A program made the translations under genes and the position numbers. Below are positions 36,379 to 44,782 of a stretch of 64,000 nt of DNA, piece by piece. Each line of letters begins with the position of its first letter. The stretch's first letter is position 1. This DNA is from CAZGMN01 sp964645765 (GTDB taxonomy: Bacteria; Acidobacteriota; Aminicenantia; Aminicenantales; Aminicenantaceae). Under the pieces are notes generated by a model that did no database searches, was not told the DNA's origin, and saw only the letters and a list, made by a program, of their open reading frames with translations. Location of the stretch: NCBI GenBank assembly GCA_964645765.1, contig CAZYBE010000006.1:1-64000 (forward strand). The letters are read 5' to 3'.

Positions 36379-37884
36379 TTAAATGAGATTTTGAAATTCT
36401 TTGAAACGCTCATAAGCTGAATCCCATTCTTTGCTCTGCTGGGGCTCGTATCGCTCAAGCTCAAAAGACTGGCTGATGACTTTGCGCACCTCAGAGTGCG
36501 AAGAAAAATATCCCAGAGCGAGCGCCTGGACCATTATATTCCCGATGGCCGTGGCCTCAACCGGCCCGGCGATGACCGGAAGGCCAGTGGCATTGGCAGT
36601 GAACTGGTTGAGAAGTCGGTTCTTCGCTCCTCCACCGATAACATGGATGCGACGAATGGGATGGGGATATACTTTTCTCAGCTGGTCGAGCGTATGACGA
36701 TATTTCAAGGCAAGGCTTTCCAGGATGCAGCGGACAAACTCCGCTGAAGAATCAGGCGCCTTCTGTTTAGTTTTTTGGCAGAATTGACGGATAGCTTCAG
36801 GCATATCCGGCGGATTCAAAAATCCTCGCCAGTCAGGCTCGACGAGCGACCTGAAAGGCGATGCAGAGGCCGCCATCTCTGTCAGCTCATCATAGCTTAA
36901 GAGCCTTTCCTTGGCCCATGCCCGACGGCACTCCTGGAGAAGCCAGAAGCCTGTGATGTTTTTCAAGAAGCGGAAAGTTCCGCCTACCCCGCCCTCGTTG
37001 GTGAAATTCAGCTCGAGCGCCTGCTCATTGATGACCGGCTCTTTTGTCTCCACTCCCATCAGAGACCATGTGCCGGAGCTGATGTAAGCCCAGTCTTCTC
37101 CCTCAGCAGGAACTGCGCCTACTGCAGAGCCCGTGTCATGGGAAGCGACAGCGATGACCGGAATATCTCCTATTCCGGTTTCCTGTGAGGTAGATTTATC
37201 CAAGCGGCCGATGACTGTTCCAGGCAAGACAATCTTCTGCATGATGGACTTTGAAACGCCAAGGCAAGCAAAAAGCTCGTCGTCCCAATTTTTTTTTCGG
37301 GGATTGTAGAGCTGGGAAGTTGTGGCATAGGTGAATTCGGTTTTCTTCTCTTTCGTGAAAAGATAATTGAATGTATCCGGCATGAAGAGGAGGTCGCTGG
37401 CCGTTTCGAGAAGAGGTGAATCATCCCTCTTCATCGAAAAGAGCTGAAAAAGAGAGTTGAACTGCAAGAATTGTATTCCAGTCAACTCGTAGACGCGATG
37501 GCGAGGAATTTTCTTGAAAAATTCTTCCATCGCTCCTTCGGTGCGCGAGTCGCGGTAGGCATAAGGCAGGCCGAGCAATGAGCCATCGCGCGTAAGAAGA
37601 GCGAAGTCCACTCCCCAGGTGTCAAAGGCGACGCTCTGCGGCCTGGCGCCTGCCTCCGAGGCACAGACTTTTATTCCCTTCTTCACTTCCTCGAAAATAC
37701 GGTAGATGTTCCAATGCCAGTGCCCGAGGATGAAGACCATGCCGTTGGCGAAACGATTCAGCTCTTTAATTTTTAATCGCCGTTTATCAAGCCAGCCGAG
37801 CATGGCTCTGCCGCTATCAGCGCCTATATCAAAGGCAAGAAAAGAAGGAGCATCAATGGTTTTTCTTTTTTTATTATTCGCCAA
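36379..37884 (-). CDS. rhaB: Rhamnulokinase
   Basis: This 501-aa FGGY-family kinase phosphorylates L-rhamnulose at C1. FLAFDIGADSGRAMLG is the N-terminal ATP-binding motif, FDTWGVDFALL is typical of rhamnulokinases, and IHVIGGGAKNRLLNQFTAN is the second ATP-binding segment. It is the first gene of the minus-strand rhamnose operon. The frame begins with TTG and has a purine-rich GAGGGCGG upstream. It is divergent from the URO-D gene at 38004, so the 119-base gap between them probably holds both promoters. Confidence 0.92.
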   Translation of the reverse strand: MANNKKRKTIDAPSFLAFDIGADSGRAMLGWLDKRRLKIKELNRFANGMVFILGHWHWNIYRIFEEVKKGIKVCASEAGARPQSVAFDTWGVDFALLTRDGSLLGLPYAYRDSRTEGAMEEFFKKIPRHRVYELTGIQFLQFNSLFQLFSMKRDDSPLLETASDLLFMPDTFNYLFTKEKKTEFTYATTSQLYNPRKKNWDDELFACLGVSKSIMQKIVLPGTVIGRLDKSTSQETGIGDIPVIAVASHDTGSAVGAVPAEGEDWAYISSGTWSLMGVETKEPVINEQALELNFTNEGGVGGTFRFLKNITGFWLLQECRRAWAKERLLSYDELTEMAASASPFRSLVEPDWRGFLNPPDMPEAIRQFCQKTKQKAPDSSAEFVRCILESLALKYRHTLDQLRKVYPHPIRRIHVIGGGAKNRLLNQFTANATGLPVIAGPVEATAIGNIMVQALALGYFSSHSEVRKVISQSFELERYEPQQSKEWDSAYERFKEFQNLI

Positions 37885-38003
37885 TATTCCGCCCTCTTCT
37901 CAATGCAGAATTCCAATTATCACACTGAAAGAGCTCTGTCAATTTCAATCTATTGTGTGCTATAAAAGAACAAAGTGCATTAGCTGATATGCGCAAGGAA
38001 ACC

Positions 38004-39050
38004 ATGACTCCGCGTGAAAGATGGCTGGCTGTTTTAAAGCGCCAGAAGCCGGACCGCGTTCCCATGGATTATTGGGCAACGGATGAGGCGACTGAAAGAT
38101 TGATGAAGCATCTCGGCTGCAGGAGCAAGAGAAAGATGCTCGAAAAGCTTCATGTCGATTTTTTGGTCAAGGTTGAACCAAGCTACAAAGGGCCTAAGAT
38201 TCCTGATGAGCACGATGTTTTTGGCTGTGGATACAAAAAAATGAATTATGGCAGCGGAGTTTATGATGAATGTGTTGCCCATCCTCTGGCTCAATTCAAT
38301 TCAACCGAAGATATCGAGAGAAATTACACCTGGCCAAATCCGGACTGGTACGATTACAGCGAAATCAAGAAGCAGGTCAAAGGAAACGAGATGTACCCTA
38401 TCCGCGCCGGCAACTATGAGCCTTTCCTCATCTACAAGAAACTTCGCGGAGATGAGAAAGCCTACATGGACTTGATGACAAATCCAGAAATGGTCCGTTA
38501 CTGCCTGGACAAGCTCTTTTATTTAGCTCACGAAGACCTTGAGCGCATACTCGAACAGATTCCCGGCAAGGTGATGGTCTCTTATGTCGCCGAAGACATG
38601 GGCGGCCAGAACGACCTTTTGTTCTCTCCTGCCCAGATTCAGGAGTTCTTCATTCCCGGCATGAAAAAAATGGTCGATATTGTCCATCAGGCAGGGGCTT
38701 TTGCTTTTCACCACAATGACGGCAGCATCCGCAGAATCCTGCCCAGTCTGGTCGAAACCGGAATCGACATCCTGAACCCAATCCAGTGGCGCTGCAGAGG
38801 AATGGACAGAGAAGAGCTCAAAACAGAATTCGGCCATAGAGTCATTTTTCATGGAGCCATGGATAACCAGCAAACTCTTCCTTTCGGCACAGTCGATGAA
38901 GTAAAGAAGGAGGTTTTGGACAATCTTCGTATTCTGGGAAAGGGCGGCGGCTACATCCTTAGCCCTTGCCATAACATTCAGGCGATAACTCCGGCTGAGA
39001 ATGTCGTAGCCATGTATGAAACTTGTTATGAACACGGATGGAGAGAATAA
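38004..39050 (+). CDS. URO-D-family protein (methyltransferase-like), copy 2
   Basis: This 348-aa protein is of the URO-D superfamily, starting MTPRERWLAVLKRQKPDRVP. The frame is open from 37953, but the ATG at 38004 has AAGGA five bases upstream. At the zinc-motif position it has HHNDG (H237, D239), so the Cys of H-x-C is replaced by Asp, while the later Cys is kept in ILSPCHNI (C322). The site therefore differs from MtaA/MtbA. It is divergent from rhaB, which suggests a rhamnose-related or methylated-sugar role; the reaction is unknown. Confidence 0.7.
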   Translation: MTPRERWLAVLKRQKPDRVPMDYWATDEATERLMKHLGCRSKRKMLEKLHVDFLVKVEPSYKGPKIPDEHDVFGCGYKKMNYGSGVYDECVAHPLAQFNSTEDIERNYTWPNPDWYDYSEIKKQVKGNEMYPIRAGNYEPFLIYKKLRGDEKAYMDLMTNPEMVRYCLDKLFYLAHEDLERILEQIPGKVMVSYVAEDMGGQNDLLFSPAQIQEFFIPGMKKMVDIVHQAGAFAFHHNDGSIRRILPSLVETGIDILNPIQWRCRGMDREELKTEFGHRVIFHGAMDNQQTLPFGTVDEVKKEVLDNLRILGKGGGYILSPCHNIQAITPAENVVAMYETCYEHGWRE

Positions 39051-39063
39051 AACAGGAGAAGAA

Positions 39064-40197
39064 ATGAAAAAGATAGCGATTTTGATTGTGGCTTTGACTT
39101 TTTTCCCCTTCTGCATATCGAAACAGAACAAGGTGGAAAAGACCATGGAAGATGGAGTCGAAGTCGTCATTAACCATCTCGATCCTTATAAAATCAAAGG
39201 TCAACCTGCCAATTTGATACTCGAAAAAGAATTTTCTATTGATACAGAGAAAGACGGTATCGTGAAGACCGGGCTGGGACAATTGCATACTTTTGACCTT
39301 GACTCTGAAGGAAACATTTATCTGATGGATGCCAAACCTCAACAAAACATTATCTTCAAATTCGACAAAAACGGAGGCTTTGTCAGTTCTCTCGTCCGAA
39401 AAGGTCAGGGTCCTGGCGAGTCCCAATTTCCTTTCTATTTTCAAATAAGCAGCCTTGATGAATTTGTCCTGATGGATCACGGCAAGGAAAAGCTTTTAAT
39501 CCTCGGCAAAGATGGAAGCCCAAACAGAGAAATTCCAATAGAGCCATTGAGTTACAGATTCAAACCTCTTGCCAACGGAAAATTTTTATTTCTGGAGATA
39601 CAGTTTGAGCCTCCGAGCACTGACATCACGCTCTTATCTTTATGCAGCCCTGACCTCAAAGAAGAGAAAGAAATCGAAAAGATGAAAACTCCCAATGCCT
39701 TCACCGGAAAACAAGCCAAGGCAACTCCTTATATGTTTGTCTGGAATCATTCAGGCAGACACATCTATGCTGCCAGTGAAGAGAGAGGCTATGAAATCTC
39801 AGTCTTTGATTTAGAGGGAAATTTAAAGAGAAAAATAAGGAAAGATTATAAGCCTGTGGAGGTTTCCGAAGAATTCAAAAAATACGTGTCAGACGCTGCT
39901 CCTGAAAACGTCAAGAAAAATCTCTATTTCCCCAGACACATGTCTCCCCTCCAATATCTTTTTGCTGATGATGAAGACAATCTTTTTGCAATGACCTATG
40001 AGACAGGAAAAATGGCCAACGAGTATATCTATGACATATTTAATGCCGAAGGCGCATTCATCGGACGAATGAGCTTGGATAATTATTCAGATTTCAGGCC
40101 CCTGGAGGCAAAGGCCGAGAAAAAACGCCTTTATAGTATGAGAGAAAAAGAAAGCAGCTATAAAGAGCTTGTGGTTTATAAAATGAGATGGAAATGA
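39064..40197 (+). CDS. 6-bladed beta-propeller lipoprotein, copy 2
   Basis: This 377-aa protein starts at the ATG at 39064, preceded by AGGAG; the longer frame from 39016 overlaps the previous gene. Residues 1-17 form a lipoprotein signal (LTFFPFC, Cys17). NHL-like blades follow, for example DLDSEGNIYLMDAKPQQNI and DDEDNLFAMTYETGKM. It is paralogous to 25665-26654 in fold. Only 13 bases separate it from the URO-D gene, so the two probably form an operon. It may bind a sugar or peptide at the membrane. Confidence 0.72.
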   Translation: MKKIAILIVALTFFPFCISKQNKVEKTMEDGVEVVINHLDPYKIKGQPANLILEKEFSIDTEKDGIVKTGLGQLHTFDLDSEGNIYLMDAKPQQNIIFKFDKNGGFVSSLVRKGQGPGESQFPFYFQISSLDEFVLMDHGKEKLLILGKDGSPNREIPIEPLSYRFKPLANGKFLFLEIQFEPPSTDITLLSLCSPDLKEEKEIEKMKTPNAFTGKQAKATPYMFVWNHSGRHIYAASEERGYEISVFDLEGNLKRKIRKDYKPVEVSEEFKKYVSDAAPENVKKNLYFPRHMSPLQYLFADDEDNLFAMTYETGKMANEYIYDIFNAEGAFIGRMSLDNYSDFRPLEAKAEKKRLYSMREKESSYKELVVYKMRWK

Positions 40198-40266
40198 GGA
40201 GTTATTCTGCAGAAGGATCCGCACGAAAAAATATTATCTTTATAACTTCTCTGATATAATAATTTC

Positions 40267-40494
40267 ATGAAAATTTCTAAATCAGAAGCCAAAGCATTCA
40301 AGAACCGATGGGAAAGAGTGAACGCTGCCCAGCGCCATGAGCTGAGACAGACTTCTCTCTTAAAAAAGATTCTCCATCTTGCCGCTCTCATGGCATCGGT
40401 GAAAGCCATGCGGTGGGATAAAGCCCTCTCTAAAGAAGTGACTTCGGTGAGGAATCGCTGGAAACGTCTCAGGAAGGCTTATCATGCCGAATAA
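40267..40494 (+). CDS. Small basic helical protein paired with a nucleotidyltransferase
   Basis: This 75-aa protein is predicted all helical and basic, starting MKISKSEAKAFKNRWERVNA and ending WKRLRKAYHAE. Its last 11 bases overlap the start of the nucleotidyltransferase gene, so both are translated together. TATAAT at 40255-40260 ends six bases before the ATG and no ribosome-binding site is seen, implying a leaderless transcript. Layout resembles a toxin-antitoxin pair with a MNT/AbiEii-type partner. Function unknown. Confidence 0.65.
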   Translation: MKISKSEAKAFKNRWERVNAAQRHELRQTSLLKKILHLAALMASVKAMRWDKALSKEVTSVRNRWKRLRKAYHAE

Positions 40495-41071
40495 AATTTC
40501 CGTTCCTTTCTTATCAGCTCTGAAGGAACTTGCCTCGTGGCTGAGGTCTACCCATGTTCCGGGCATGGTCATAGGAGGCGTTGCAGCTTCTCTGCTGGGA
40601 AGACCAAGGATTACGCAGGATATCGATGTTATTGTCTGGATTGATTTTAATAAATGGAAAGATTTTCTTAAGGCCGGTAAAAATCATGGTTTTAGTCCGA
40701 GAATTAAAAATTCCCTTGAGTTCGCACGAAAAAATAGAGTTTTTCTCCTTCGCCATAGTCCCAGCAGAATTGACATTGACATTTCCCTCGGAGCCCTTCC
40801 ATTCGAAGAGGAAGCCATCCGGAGAGCAGTGGCAAAGAGAATCAAAGGAATTCGGATTTATTTACCGACTCCAGAAGATTTGATCATCATGAAAGCCGTT
40901 GCCCATCGCCCACGGGACCTTGCTGATATTGAATCAATCTTGGATGCCCATCCAGACCTGGACTTGAAAAGAGTGCGGCGCTGGGTGAGGGAATTCGCTA
41001 GATCTCTTGAAATGCCAGAAATTCTTGATGATTTAGAGAAAATAACACACCATCCTAAGAAGAGATTGTAA
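40484..41071 (+). CDS. Nucleotidyltransferase (AbiEii/MNT-like), copy 1
   Basis: This 195-aa protein has a polymerase-beta-type nucleotidyltransferase core: IGGVAASLLGRPRITQDIDV holds the GG(x)A pocket and D46/D48, and a further acidic pair is in RIDIDISLG (D97, D99). Substrate recognition follows in TPEDLIIMKAVAHRPRDLADI, a pattern typical of AbiEii and DUF6036-like proteins. AGGAAGG lies before the ATG. It overlaps the 75-aa gene. In related systems the enzyme adds nucleotides to tRNA or to a partner; here the target is unknown. A similar pair sits at 58072-58840. Confidence 0.75.
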   Translation: MPNKISVPFLSALKELASWLRSTHVPGMVIGGVAASLLGRPRITQDIDVIVWIDFNKWKDFLKAGKNHGFSPRIKNSLEFARKNRVFLLRHSPSRIDIDISLGALPFEEEAIRRAVAKRIKGIRIYLPTPEDLIIMKAVAHRPRDLADIESILDAHPDLDLKRVRRWVREFARSLEMPEILDDLEKITHHPKKRL

Positions 41072-41171
41072 TAATTTCTAATGACATTTTAGAGGAAAGC
41101 TTTAAAAGATTACTTTTATACTTTGAAGCTCTATGTTCATATTTAATCCTAGAAAGAGCGCCAGCAAAAGA

Positions 41172-41200
41172 TTGACCTGAGCTTCCTTATCTCTTATAAT
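41172..41200 (+). promoter_or_regulatory. Strong asnS promoter giving a near-leaderless transcript
   Basis: TTGACC (41172-41177), 17-base spacer, TATAAT (41195-41200). Only nine bases separate the -10 box from the asnS ATG at 41210, so transcription should start about three bases before the codon. No ribosome-binding site is visible. Confidence 0.65.
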
Positions 41201-41209
41201 TCCCTGCAA

Positions 41210-42502
41210 ATGAAGTGGGTTTATATTGAGGACATCGCTGATTACAAGGACCAGGAGGTTGAACTTCGGGGATGGGTCTATAACAAGCGCTCGAGCGGAA
41301 AAGTCCGCTTCCTTCTTATCAGGGATGGGACAGGAATCCTGCAGGCAACAATCTTCGGCGAAGAAAAGGAGCATCCCCTCTTCCAGAAGTTCGATGCTCT
41401 GACTCAAGAATCCTCGATCATAGTCCGCGGCAAAGTCAGAGAGGACAAGCGAGCTCCTGGGGGCTTTGAGTTAAGCATCGAAGATATCGAAATCATTCAG
41501 GTCGCCAAAGACTATCCCATCACGCCCAAAGAGCACAGCACACCCTTCTTGATGGAGCACCGCCATCTCTGGCTTCGCTCCCAGAAGCAGCACGCCATTC
41601 TCCAGGTCAGGGCCGAAGTCGTCAAGGCCATCCGCGATTTCTTTGACGGCAGGGGCTTCAGGCTCATGGATACCCCGATTCTGACTCCAAGCGCCTGCGA
41701 AGGGACCACGACCCTTTTTGAGACAGAGTATTTTGACCAGAAAGCCTATCTCAGCCAGAGCGGCCAGCTATACAACGAAGCCACAGCCATGGCTTTCGGC
41801 AAGGTCTACTGCTTTGGGCCGACCTTCAGGGCAGAAAGGTCGAAGACGAGGAAGCATCTGATCGAATTCTGGATGGCCGAACCTGAAGTCGCTTTTGCCA
41901 CTCTCGCTGACATGGTTGAGTTGGGACAGGACCTTATTGTCTACATCGTCGAGCGCGTTTTGGAAAAAAGAAAGAGAGAGCTTGAAGTCCTGGAAAGAGA
42001 CACAAAGCCTCTTGAGCGGGTGAAAAAGCCTTTTCCCTGCCTGACTTACGACGAGGCTTACAAGAAGCTCAAGGAAAAAGGCTCGAAGATGGATTGGGGT
42101 GATGACTTTGGCGCCCATGAAGAAACGCTAATGTCGGAAATCTACGATATTCCTGTCTGCATAACTCACTTTCCGGCTAAAATCAAAGCTTTCTACATGC
42201 AGCCCGATGAAAAGCGCCCGGATTTAGTCCTTGGGGTTGACATTCTCGCCTCCGAAGCATACGGCGAGCTCATAGGCGGCGGCCAGCGCATCCACGACTT
42301 AGAGCTTCTTGAAAAAAAGATCAAAGAATTCAACCTTCCCCGCGAGGCTTACCAGTGGTACCTGGATTTGAGAAGATACGGCTCTGTCCCACACGCAGGG
42401 TTCGGGCTGGGCATTGAAAGGACCGTTGCCTGGATTTGTAAGATAAAGCATATCAGAGAAACCATTCCCTTCCCCCGCCTCCTCTACCGCATCTATCCTT
42501 GA
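41210..42502 (+). CDS. asnS: Asparaginyl-tRNA synthetase
   Basis: This 430-aa class IIb enzyme charges tRNA-Asn. An N-terminal OB-fold (VELRGWVYNKRSSGKVRF) binds the anticodon. Motif 2 is FGPTFRAERSKTRKH and motif 3 is GFGLGIERTVAWI. The EGTTTLFE segment in place of the AspRS pattern and the overall fit support Asn rather than Asp. The N terminus aligns with the family from the first Met, so the ATG at 41210 is secure even though no ribosome-binding site precedes it. Monocistronic; downstream lies a repeat-rich gap. Confidence 0.9.
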   Translation: MKWVYIEDIADYKDQEVELRGWVYNKRSSGKVRFLLIRDGTGILQATIFGEEKEHPLFQKFDALTQESSIIVRGKVREDKRAPGGFELSIEDIEIIQVAKDYPITPKEHSTPFLMEHRHLWLRSQKQHAILQVRAEVVKAIRDFFDGRGFRLMDTPILTPSACEGTTTLFETEYFDQKAYLSQSGQLYNEATAMAFGKVYCFGPTFRAERSKTRKHLIEFWMAEPEVAFATLADMVELGQDLIVYIVERVLEKRKRELEVLERDTKPLERVKKPFPCLTYDEAYKKLKEKGSKMDWGDDFGAHEETLMSEIYDIPVCITHFPAKIKAFYMQPDEKRPDLVLGVDILASEAYGELIGGGQRIHDLELLEKKIKEFNLPREAYQWYLDLRRYGSVPHAGFGLGIERTVAWICKIKHIRETIPFPRLLYRIYP

Positions 42503-42541
42503 AAGCAAGCATCTCCAAAACCGTGATGCATAGCCTATAAA

Positions 42542-42690
42542 GGAGGTGAGGGTTGAGGGTGAGGAGGCCCCTATAAGGCCTGAGCGGGCATGGTTTCTCT
42601 CCCAAGGAGAGAAGAGCGAAGGCCGAATGGGAGCTGATTTTCCTCGCTGGGGAAAATCAGCGTGCGACGAATCCTCAATCCTCACCTCCC
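42542..42690. repeat. Modular palindromic repeat with TCGCTGG loop
   Basis: Outer arms GGAGGTGAGGGTTGAGG (42542) and its near-inverse ending 42689 enclose a module shared with 51731-51776: TGAGCGGGCATGGTT (42581-42595) is an exact 15-base inverse copy of 51762-51776, followed by a small hairpin and GAGCGAAG. A second stem-loop has 11-bp arms (42633-42643 with 42651-42661) and loop TCGCTGG. Together with 42774-42955 it fills the 500-base gap between asnS and rimO; no gene is visible there. Confidence 0.7.
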
Positions 42691-42773
42691 TCACGGAAAT
42701 TGAGATACTCAGTCCTTGATTTTTCCTGCATTATCATCAACTGCTGTCTCCATGTTATGTGGCTCAGAAAATG

Positions 42774-42955
42774 ACCAATCTGGAATGGCTTAAGCGACCA
42801 TTGAAGGTTTAGCCTTCCCTTGCCGTGCTTCGAGGGGACCCAGCTCTGCTGGGCGGCGAGGATGTCTGAGCGAAGCGAGTTCCGCAGCCGCCGAGAAGCG
42901 CGGCAAGGGAACGGCGTTAAAAACCTGAATGGGAGCGAAGCCATTCCGGATTGGC
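42774..42955. repeat. 182-bp imperfect inverted-repeat element (MITE-like)
   Basis: The left arm from 42774 and the right arm ending 42955 are similar over about 60 bases when inverted (ACCAATCTGGAATGGCTT against GCCAATCCGGAATGGCTT, later CCCTTGCCGTGCTTC against CCCTTGCCGCGCTTC). The left half matches the window's left-edge repeat; bases 42909-42936 recur exactly, inverted, at 57462-57489. Internal hairpins are present. No open reading frame of its own. Confidence 0.7.
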
Positions 42956-42967
42956 TTCCTTTAGCTG

Positions 42968-42996
42968 TTTACTAATGAGCCGTAACAATTTACAAT
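42968..42996 (+). promoter_or_regulatory. rimO operon promoter, near-leaderless spacing
   Basis: TTTACT (42968-42973), 17-base spacer, TACAAT (42991-42996), then nine bases to the ATG at 43006. The spacing is identical to that of asnS, and no ribosome-binding site precedes the ATG. Confidence 0.5.
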
Positions 42997-43005
42997 TTGA
43001 TTCTG

Positions 43006-44325
43006 ATGAATAAAGTCGCTCTGATCAGCTTTGGCTGTGCCAAAAACCTTGTTGACAGCGAAGTCATGCTCGGCCTCCTGGACAAGGCTGGCTATACCTT
43101 TGTCTCTGACCCAAAGGAAGCTGACACCGTCATTCTCAACACCTGCGGCTTCATCGAGCCAGCCAAAGAGGAAGCCCGTAATGCTTTAAACCAGGCAGTT
43201 GCTCTCAAACGAAAGTCTAAGGAAAAGAGAGTCATCGCTGTCGGCTGTTATGTCGAAAGATACAAGAGTCTTTTGGCTGCAGAATACCCTGAAATCGACA
43301 CCTGGATTGGGGTCAACGATTTCGACAAGATTGTCCAAGCCATAGAGGGAAAACCATTTGTAAAATCAGAAACTTGCTTCCTTTATGACCACACCTTTCC
43401 CCGCCTCATCCAGACTCCTCCATCATGGGCTTATGTCAAGATATCCGAAGGCTGCTCCCACCAGTGCTCCTTCTGCGCCATTCCCCTCATTAAGGGACCT
43501 TACCGCTCGCGGCCGATCGCTTCCATCCTCCAGGAGGTTGAAGAGCTTTGTTCCCGTGGAGTCAAGGAAATCAACCTTGTCTCCCAGGATACAACCTATT
43601 TCGGCCGCGACCTTGGTCTCGAGGATGGATTGACCTCTCTCCTCAGCCAGCTCCTTTCCATTCCAAAACTCGAATGGGTCCGCATTCTCTACGGATATCC
43701 CGATGAAATAAGCTACTCGCTTCTTGAAATCATGAAGGAGAAAAGAATCTGCTCTTATCTTGACATTCCCTTCCAGCATTCCCATCCCAAAATCATAAAG
43801 ACAATGAAGAGGGGAATGGACGGCGAGCGGGCGCTCGAGCTCGTCCAGAAAATTAGAGAAAAACTTCCTGATGTTGCGCTCCGGACATCTCTTGTTGTCG
43901 GGTTTCCGGGCGAGGGAAAAGAGGAATTCGATGACCTGGAAAGCTTTGTTTGGTGCGCAAGATTCGACCATCTCGGCGTCTTCTGCTATTCAAGAGAAGA
44001 AGGAACAGACTGTTTCGCTCTCGGTGACCCTGCTAAAGAGAGCATCAAGAAAAAAAGAAAGGATAGAATAATGGAGCTCCAGATGGTCATTTCCAAGGAA
44101 AACAACAAGAAATATTTTAAAAAGAGAATCGATGTCTTGATTGAAGGAGTTCTGAAAGAGAATCCCAAGATGCTGGTCGGCCGTGGCCCGTTTCAAGCTC
44201 CTGAGGTGGATGGCGTGATATTAATCGATGCCACTCGAAAAGCGTCAGAAGCCGTCAACACCATCCAGAAAGTTGAAATCAAAGGCTGGGATGTATATGA
44301 TTTATACGGAAAATTGGGTACATGA
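43006..44325 (+). CDS. rimO: Ribosomal protein S12 methylthiotransferase
   Basis: This 439-aa radical-SAM enzyme adds a methylthio group to an Asp of ribosomal protein S12. The N-terminal UPF0004 domain has Cys in SFGCAKN, NTCGF and GCYVERY for the auxiliary cluster. The radical-SAM motif is EGCSHQCSFCAIP (C-x3-C-x2-C). A C-terminal TRAM-like domain follows (about 375-439). The frame opens at a TTG at 42997 but the ATG at 43006 starts the conserved MNKVALISFGC. It heads a seven-gene operon; its stop overlaps pgpA by four bases. Confidence 0.92.
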   Translation: MNKVALISFGCAKNLVDSEVMLGLLDKAGYTFVSDPKEADTVILNTCGFIEPAKEEARNALNQAVALKRKSKEKRVIAVGCYVERYKSLLAAEYPEIDTWIGVNDFDKIVQAIEGKPFVKSETCFLYDHTFPRLIQTPPSWAYVKISEGCSHQCSFCAIPLIKGPYRSRPIASILQEVEELCSRGVKEINLVSQDTTYFGRDLGLEDGLTSLLSQLLSIPKLEWVRILYGYPDEISYSLLEIMKEKRICSYLDIPFQHSHPKIIKTMKRGMDGERALELVQKIREKLPDVALRTSLVVGFPGEGKEEFDDLESFVWCARFDHLGVFCYSREEGTDCFALGDPAKESIKKKRKDRIMELQMVISKENNKKYFKKRIDVLIEGVLKENPKMLVGRGPFQAPEVDGVILIDATRKASEAVNTIQKVEIKGWDVYDLYGKLGT

Positions 44326-44777
44326 AGTTCCTATCAAAAACGGTTGCAACCTTTCTCGGAGTCGGCTATGTCCCGCTCGCTCCTGGGACTGCGACAAGCG
44401 CGATTATCGTCTTGCTCTATAAGCTCTGCCTCCATAAGCTCAGCTGGCCCCTGTATCTCCTCATCGTCTTTGTCCTTTTCTTTATAGGGGTATTCGCCTC
44501 CACCAAATATTCATCAGAGCTGAATGATAAAGACCCCCGAATAATCACTATAGACGAGGCCGTGGGGCAGCTGCTTGTTCTTTTCCGAATGAAAGAAGCC
44601 TGGCTTTTGCTCCTGGCGAGTTTTCTGCTCTTTCGTCTCTTTGATGTTATAAAAATCTACCCGATAAAAAAAGTTGAAGACCTTCCCAAAGGATGGGGAA
44701 TCATGCTCGATGACATCGTCGCTGCGGTCTATGCCGGAATCATTATTTATCTTTATTTACTAATACGAGGGCAATAA
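44322..44777 (+). CDS. pgpA: Phosphatidylglycerophosphatase A
   Basis: This 151-aa inner-membrane enzyme dephosphorylates phosphatidylglycerophosphate to phosphatidylglycerol. FLGVGYVPLAPGTATS at the N terminus, IITIDEAVGQ (family Asp-Glu pair) and FRLFDVIKIYPIKKVEDLPKGWGIMLDD are family hallmarks. Three to four membrane helices are visible. The start overlaps rimO (ATGA). With plsY and gpsA downstream, it gives the operon a phospholipid-synthesis theme. Confidence 0.92.
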   Translation: MKFLSKTVATFLGVGYVPLAPGTATSAIIVLLYKLCLHKLSWPLYLLIVFVLFFIGVFASTKYSSELNDKDPRIITIDEAVGQLLVLFRMKEAWLLLLASFLLFRLFDVIKIYPIKKVEDLPKGWGIMLDDIVAAVYAGIIIYLYLLIRGQ

Positions 44778-44782
44778 TTAAA

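Noticed and set aside
41210..42502. Aspartyl-tRNA synthetase
   Set aside because: Length is too short for bacterial AspRS and motifs around EGTTTLFE and the C terminus fit AsnRS.
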